A stretch of DNA of 8,314 nucleotides from JBIOYL01 sp044870185 (GTDB lineage Bacteria > Actinomycetota > CALGFH01): NCBI GenBank assembly GCA_044870185.1, contig JBIOYL010000267.1, positions 1-8,314 of the forward strand, in the 5' to 3' direction. Position numbers and translations under genes: made by a program. This document shows positions 4,863 to 8,314 of this stretch, piece by piece (position 1 is the stretch's first letter; every line of letters starts with the position of its first letter). The notes below the pieces were generated by a model, which was given only the letters and a program-made list of their open reading frames with translations, ran no database searches and was not told the DNA's origin.

Positions 4863-5851
4863 TCAGTATCGATACACGAGACCGAGGAAGTCGCCGCGGC
4901 CGAGGGTGCGCTCGCTTTGCTGGCATGCGCCGTTGATATTCGTGCTCATGGTGAGGTTGCCATGACTAGCCTCCGAGACGTGCTCCTGTCCGAAGACGTG
5001 CCCCCACTCGTGGGTTGCGACGGCTTCCACGTCGTACCGGCCGGAGCAGGAGGCAGGCAGAATGATCCAGCTATAGTCGGTGTTGAACCGCATGTCCGTC
5101 TCAGTGATCTCGGAGATGAGCGGGTACCACCAGATGCATGTCTGGGCCAGGATCCCGCTTGGCAGGTCGCCGAAGTCCCGCACGTTGTAGGTGTCCCGGG
5201 CGTTGCAATTGCCAGTGCCGGTATCCATGTCGGCCCGCCGCGTAGTGTTCCCGAGGTAGGACTCGCTGGCACCGTAGGTAGTGTTGCCCCACCCCTGTCC
5301 ACAATCGTTGTACACGTGGGTGATGTTGTACGCGCCACGCTTGATCGCGGTTTCCGCCTGCATGGCGGTGATCGACGAGTCGGTCGTCGCGCGGTTAAAG
5401 TACCAGCGGTGGGTGTCGCTCTCCTCCGCGAACGCGTAATTTGCGTCGTCGTAGCAAGGGTCCGGGCCGGCCAAGACTGTCTCCGGTTGGGCGGGGACGC
5501 CGGCGGCAGCGGAACCCGAGCCGACATAGCGCAGGGTCACGGTGCCGTCCTTGGCCGTCTCCATGGCGAATTGCTCACCACGAACAGGCCCGGTGGCCGC
5601 CACGTACACCGCCTGTCCGGCTGCGGGCACCATGGCAGCAACGCCATGGTCGGTTACTGTGCGGCCGCGAAGATCGCAGGGACTCGGTGGAACAACGGTT
5701 CGGCCAAGCTGCTCGGCTTCGATCGGTACCGTGCCCGGCAGACTGGAAGCGGGGTGATGGCCGGCGCTTGCGGCGCAGCGGCCTTCGCGGCGGCAGCTGG
5801 GACCATGAGTAGGAGCGCTGTCAGGAACGCCGTCCGTGCGAACTTTGCCAT
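4863..5851 (-). CDS. Secreted matrixin-like zinc metalloprotease, frame-broken
   Basis: The catalytic motif HEWGHVFGQEH (bases 5012-4980) is the metzincin zinc site HExxHxxGxxH; a Met-turn candidate follows in HGNLTMSTNI, and the protein ends ERTLGRGDFLGLVYRY. The signal peptide starts at ATG 5851 behind GGAGG (5860-5856): MAKFARTAFLTALLLMVPAAAA, with a cleavage site near AKAAA. Signal peptide and catalytic domain are in different frames. The first frame runs on to a TAA near 5654, while the second carries the mature protein (VPIEAEQLGR onward). One missing G in the run 5751-5754 (C-run on the coding strand) explains the shift; restoring it joins APAIT to PASSLPGTVP and gives about 329 residues with HEWGH near 281-285. 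Seven cysteines in the mature part fit an exported, disulfide-bonded enzyme. Lower GC than its neighbours suggests a separate origin. It may be a pseudogene, a sequencing error, or a rare programmed shift; the rest of the frame is undamaged. Confidence 0.75.
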
Positions 5852-5904
5852 GGCGCCTCCAGTGAGGAATCGGAGGATTTCGCACGCAAGGAGTATGAAG
5901 GCAC
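5852..5904. promoter_or_regulatory. 53-bp divergent promoter region, protease / acyl-CoA dehydrogenase
   Basis: The two start codons are only 53 bases apart and point away from each other. The interval holds the protease ribosome site (GGAGG, minus, 5860-5856) and AAGGAG (5888-5893) and GAAGG (5897-5901) for the dehydrogenase. A weak -10-like CATACT lies on the minus strand at 5897-5892; no convincing -35 box matches it. At least one promoter must extend into a flanking coding region, or the signals overlap. Confidence 0.3.
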
Positions 5905-7080
5905 ATGACCGTAATGCAACTACCTGAGGAGCTCGTCGCGTTGCGGGAGGCGCTGCGGTCGTTCGTCCAGCGTGAGGTCGCACCCAAGGAGGCCGCCTAC
6001 GCGCAGGAGATCGCCGAGACGGGCACGTTCTCCGCGCTGGAGCAGGAGAAGCGCGCCCTGCGCAAGCGCTCGGCCGCCGAGGGCTTCTACACGCTGTTCA
6101 TGCCGGAGTCGTGCGGCGGTGGGGGGGTCGGCCACCTGGGGCTCGCCCTGGCGGTCGAGGAGGTCTACCGGCACGGGCTGCTGCTGGCCCCGGCCATCCT
6201 GCCCGGCGTCGAGGGGCCGACCCCGATCCTGCTCGACGGCACCCCGGCCCAGCAGGAGCGCTACCTGTACCCGACCATGCGGGCCGAGCGGGAGGCCTGC
6301 TTCGCCCTGACCGAGCCGGACGCCGGCTCGGACGCGACCCGCATCCGCACCCGGGCCGAGCGGGTCGACGGCGGCTGGGTGATCAACGGCCGCAAGCACT
6401 TCATCACCCACGGGGCCGAGGCCGACTACGTGATCCTGTTCGCCGTCACCCGGCCGGGGCTCGGCGCCAGGGGCGGCATCAGCTGCTTTTTGGTCGACGC
6501 CGACACGCCCGGCTTCGAGGTCGGCCGCCGCCAGCGCACCATGTACGACCTGCACCAGGCCGAGCTGGTCTTCACCGACTGCCGGGTCGGCGAGGACGCG
6601 CTGCTCGGCAAGGAAGGCTACGGCTTCTACTCGGCCATGCGCTGGATCAACGGGGGCCGCATCTCGATCGCCGCCATGGGCGTCGGCGTCGCCCAGCACC
6701 TGTACGACCGCATGCTGGCCTACGCCAAGGTCCGCGAGGCGTTCGGCCGCAAGATCGGCGCCAACCAGTACGTGCAGGGCATGGTGGTCGACTCGCTGGC
6801 CGAGCTGACCCAGGCCCGGCTGCTCGTGTACGAGCTGGCCGGCTCGCTGGACGACGGCGCCGACGGGCAGTGCGAGGGCGCGCTGGCCAAGTACGTCGCC
6901 AGCGAGATGGTCGGCCGGGTGGCCGACCGGGCCATCCAGGTGTTCGGCGGCAACGGCTACATGACCGAGATGGGCATCGAGCGCTGGGCCCGCTTCGTGC
7001 GCGGCATGCGCCTGTACGAGGGCACGAGCGAGATCCTGAAGACGCGCATCGCCCGCTCGGTCGGCCTGCCGGGCGCATAG
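5905..7080 (+). CDS. Acyl-CoA dehydrogenase family protein
   Basis: The product is 391 residues, full length for short/medium-chain acyl-CoA dehydrogenases, FAD enzymes that introduce an alpha-beta double bond into acyl-CoA and pass electrons to electron-transfer flavoprotein. The helical N-terminal domain covers about 1-125. The FAD/substrate signature FALTEPDAGSDA is at 133-144, and WVINGRKHFITHG (158-170) belongs to the middle beta domain. The C-terminal helical domain contains REAFGRKIGANQYVQ (277-291), QVFGGNGYMTE (345-355) and MRLYEGTSEILK (368-379). Glu372 in YEGTSE is at the position of the catalytic base in the MCAD/SCAD group. The start is ATG 5905; ATG 5914 is an in-frame alternative. 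A G7 run at 6120-6126 is translated without a frame break. No beta-oxidation partner is in the window, so the substrate is open. The gene stands alone, with a divergent protease upstream and tandem hairpins downstream. Confidence 0.93.
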   Translation: MTVMQLPEELVALREALRSFVQREVAPKEAAYAQEIAETGTFSALEQEKRALRKRSAAEGFYTLFMPESCGGGGVGHLGLALAVEEVYRHGLLLAPAILPGVEGPTPILLDGTPAQQERYLYPTMRAEREACFALTEPDAGSDATRIRTRAERVDGGWVINGRKHFITHGAEADYVILFAVTRPGLGARGGISCFLVDADTPGFEVGRRQRTMYDLHQAELVFTDCRVGEDALLGKEGYGFYSAMRWINGGRISIAAMGVGVAQHLYDRMLAYAKVREAFGRKIGANQYVQGMVVDSLAELTQARLLVYELAGSLDDGADGQCEGALAKYVASEMVGRVADRAIQVFGGNGYMTEMGIERWARFVRGMRLYEGTSEILKTRIARSVGLPGA

Positions 7081-7083
7081 GGC

Positions 7084-7123
7084 GGCCGGCGGCACCGGCC
7101 CGTCTCCGGCGGTCTCCCCGCCG
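7084..7123 (+). terminator. Tandem GC-rich hairpins after the acyl-CoA dehydrogenase gene
   Basis: Two 6-bp hairpins follow each other: GGCCGG (7084-7089) with CCGGCC (7095-7100), and CGGCGG (7107-7112) with CCGCCG (7118-7123), each with a 5-base loop. They begin four bases after the stop. No U-tract is present. They separate the dehydrogenase from the next gene, which has its own promoter. Confidence 0.5.
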
Positions 7124-7129
7124 CTCGGC

Positions 7130-7135
7130 TAGCAT
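7130..7135 (+). promoter_or_regulatory. -10 box of a leaderless promoter
   Basis: TAGCAT (7130-7135, TAnnnT type) lies exactly six bases before the ATG at 7142, with no ribosome-binding sequence in between. This spacing puts the transcription start on the A of the ATG, the usual leaderless arrangement in actinobacteria. A good -35 box is not visible. Confidence 0.55.
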
Positions 7136-7141
7136 TGGCAC

Positions 7142-7393
7142 ATGAGAGCTACCCGTGGACGGGCCAACCTGCTGCTCGCCGCCTCCGCCTGGACCCTGTA
7201 CGTGTGGGTCACCCGCATGTGGAACATCACCCGTGACCCCACGCACGACGTCGGCTTCAAGGCCGTGCATGGGCTGCTCGCGGTGGTCTCGGTCGCGTTC
7301 GGCGTCGCGCTCGGGGTGGTCGGCTGGCGGATGCGCCGTGAGCTGCGCGCCCCGGCCGGGTCCCCGCCGTCCGAGCGCGAGCCGCTCGGCTGA
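7142..7393 (+). CDS. Small two-helix membrane protein (SCO4848-like)
   Basis: The product is 83 residues with two membrane segments, about 9-24 (LLLAASAWTLYVWV) and about 42-62 (VHGLLAVVSVAFGVALGVVGW), then a basic and proline-rich tail (WRMRRELRAPAGSPPSERE). The pattern W-T-x-x-V-W-x-x-R-x-W-N-I followed by G-F-K-x-V-H-x-x-L-A-V-V-S-x-A-F-G resembles a small actinobacterial membrane protein family of unknown function that includes Streptomyces SCO4848; that placement is from memory of the pattern and is tentative. Both termini probably lie inside, given the arginines at each end. It has its own leaderless promoter and is flanked by hairpins, so it is likely a monocistronic, constitutively expressed gene. 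No function can be assigned. Confidence 0.75.
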   Translation: MRATRGRANLLLAASAWTLYVWVTRMWNITRDPTHDVGFKAVHGLLAVVSVAFGVALGVVGWRMRRELRAPAGSPPSEREPLG

Positions 7394-7427
7394 CGGCCAG
7401 CCCGGGCTACCAAGACTGCGGTGCTGC

Positions 7428-7444
7428 CGCGCCCTCCGGGCGCG
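7428..7444 (+). terminator. Hairpin terminator after the small membrane protein gene
   Basis: CGCGCCC (7428-7434) pairs perfectly with GGGCGCG (7438-7444) around a TCC loop, 34 bases after the stop. It is the strongest hairpin in this gene-free interval and has no U-tract. Confidence 0.55.
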
Positions 7445-7517
7445 TGACGCAGGCGATACGCGGTTGTCCTTCGCGCCATCCCGGAATCTATGCCTCGACG
7501 CAGCCGGCGGTTGCTGG

Positions 7518-7533
7518 GTCAGAGAGCTCTGAC
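7518..7533. repeat. 16-bp palindrome in the gene-free interval
   Basis: GTCAGAG-AG-CTCTGAC is a perfect 7-bp inverted repeat with a 2-base centre. The spacing is too tight for a stable RNA loop with all pairs formed, so a protein-binding site is more likely than a terminator. No gene start lies next to it: the surrounding 7394-7634 interval carries no coding sequence I can support, so its role is open. Confidence 0.55.
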
Positions 7534-7593
7534 TCTTGGAATAGGTCGTCTAGCGGCCAGGTGGCGGCCGTCAGCCGGTCAGTGGGCCGCGGT

Positions 7594-7609
7594 CTGCCCG
7601 GCTTGGCAG
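7594..7609 (-). terminator. Weak hairpin after the C-terminal minus-strand gene
   Basis: On the minus strand CTGCC (7609-7605) and GGCAG (7598-7594) form a 5-bp stem with a 6-base loop, 25 bases after the stop of the minus-strand gene. It is short and has no clear U-tract, so it is only a candidate terminator. Confidence 0.25.
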
Positions 7610-7634
7610 TTTGACAGCGCCGGCCCGTTGACGA

Positions 7635-8314
7635 TCACTCGAGCATGCTCAGATTGGTGACCTGGACGAACACCTTGGTGCTGGTCACCCGCGGGATCGT
7701 GTCCATCGCCGTGATCTCGACTGCGGCACTGCGACCGGCCGGGATAAAGTCCACGAAGGTGTAGGCACCCCCGACGATCTTGTCCGCCGCATTGTAGTAG
7801 ATCGCGACGGCCTTGATGTCCTTCAAGTCCTTGGCGAACGTGGAGCTGACCCGCGCATGGTGCGCAGGCCCCCGAATTCCTGGGTGACGGTCCGCACGCT
7901 GGTGGCCTCGAACGTGCCGACTTCGCCCTCGGCCGCCTGCCAATCGGTGGCGAGCGCCTGGACCTCCATCGACGTCACGGCCCGGCCGACCTCAGAGATA
8001 CTGTCGCCGACCGCGGCGGTCTGTCCGGGCAGCAGCGCGTCGAGCGTCTCGCTCTGCGTCTTCACCGGATTGCCAGACCCGTCCGCGAAGGTGATGTTGA
8101 CGTCCACCGTGGCGATCCACCGGCTCGGGTTGGGGTTTCGGATCAGCACGCCGTACGACAGGCTGGGGTTGCCATACTGCGGTGTGTAGCTCCGGTTCGA
8201 CAGTTGTAGGTGAACGGGCTGGTGGAACTGGCCTGTGAGCAGGCAGGCTGCAAGCAGGCCGGAGGGGCCCGTGTGCCTACACCGAGGCTGGAGCCCGCCG
8301 GCGCCGCGGCCGGG
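7635..8314 (-). CDS. Probably exported beta-rich protein, partial and frame-broken
   Basis: The minus-strand frame is open from the window edge through NRSYTPQYGNPSLSYGV, LIRNPNPSRWIATVDVNITF, LDALLPGQTAAVGDSIS and FEATSVRTVTQEFGGLRTM to about 7850. The continuation, VSSTFAKDLKDIKAVAIYYN, AYTFVDFIPAGRSAAVEITA and FVQVTNLSMLE, is in the frame that ends at 7635. One missing base between 7850 and 7873 (a CCC run at 7850-7852 is a candidate) joins LRTM to VSSTF. The two halves look like repeated beta-sandwich modules of the FxLYD-like type: a 'novel residues-N-P-N' entry, then 'aL.PGqt..v', then 'I.aVaiyYn...kivGga.tfvdfIpaG'. Such modules occur on secreted or cell-surface proteins, where they bind or space other domains. 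The 5' end lies outside; LLAAC at about 8256-8242 has lipobox-like character but no start codon precedes it inside the window. GTG 8149 is internal, not the start. Confidence 0.6.

Noticed and set aside
4446..5927. Long plus-strand open frame (493 codons) opposite the protease and lipoprotein genes
   Set aside because: It is antisense to genes with clear signal peptides and a zinc motif, has no domain pattern of its own, and opens with no ribosome site. GC-rich DNA keeps antisense frames open.
5920..7095. Minus-strand open frame of 391 codons opposite the acyl-CoA dehydrogenase
   Set aside because: It mirrors the dehydrogenase in codon phase and shows no protein motif.
7544..7570. GGTCGTCTAGCGGCC, similar to the D-arm of tRNA-Glu
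   Set aside because: No acceptor stem, anticodon arm or GTTCGAATC T-arm follows at tRNA spacing, so it is not a tRNA gene; chance or at best a small fragment.
1..8314. CRISPR array, integrase, toxin-antitoxin or defence system
   Set aside because: No regularly spaced repeats, no recombinase motifs, and no small overlapping gene pair with such features were seen; the only overlapping pair is SRPBCC-marR.

Overview
The window comes from a high-GC bacterium, most likely an actinomycete (Actinomycetota). Coding DNA is strongly G/C-biased at third positions, and hairpin terminators lack U-tracts. There is a leaderless gene whose -10 box sits six bases before its ATG, and a small membrane protein of an actinobacterial type. 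The genus cannot be told from this sequence.

Left part (1-3461, + strand) is intact metabolic DNA. It starts inside a metal-dependent amidohydrolase gene (5' end outside the window), closed by a strong hairpin. Next is a two-gene operon: an SRPBCC/polyketide-cyclase-like protein and a MarR-type regulator that overlap by 4 bases. A palindromic operator-like element overlaps the operon's predicted -10 box, so the regulator probably represses its own operon. An M20 amidohydrolase/carboxypeptidase of the PM20D2/AbgB type follows, probably from its own promoter. Two hydrolases of amide-like bonds flank the regulator, but no shared pathway can be shown.

Middle part (3462-4255) is a junkyard. Two hairpins mark the end of the M20 gene. 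A decayed minus-strand CPBP-type membrane protein carries a 12-bp duplication and frame breaks. It abuts a frameshifted N-terminal remnant of an IS4-family transposase. The simplest reading is an insertion sequence that entered the membrane-protein gene, after which both decayed.

Next (4256-5851, minus strand) is a secreted module with visibly lower GC. It has a matrixin-like zinc metalloprotease, with its signal peptide in a different frame from its catalytic domain, followed by a small lipoprotein. A 15-bp hairpin lies just ahead of the lipoprotein's ribosome site. The protease is divergent, by 53 bp, from an intact acyl-CoA dehydrogenase gene (5905-7080, +).

Right part: tandem GC hairpins after the dehydrogenase, a leaderless two-helix membrane protein (7142-7393, +), and a 241-bp gene-free stretch with a terminator hairpin and a 16-bp palindrome. 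Last is the C-terminal part of a minus-strand, probably exported protein, again split by a one-base frameshift and running off the window.

No CRISPR array, convincing tRNA or rRNA, or recognisable defence system was found. The most interesting points are the operator/promoter overlap, the frameshifted secreted protease with its lipoprotein partner, and the clustering of frame breaks in accessory genes while long housekeeping frames are intact.
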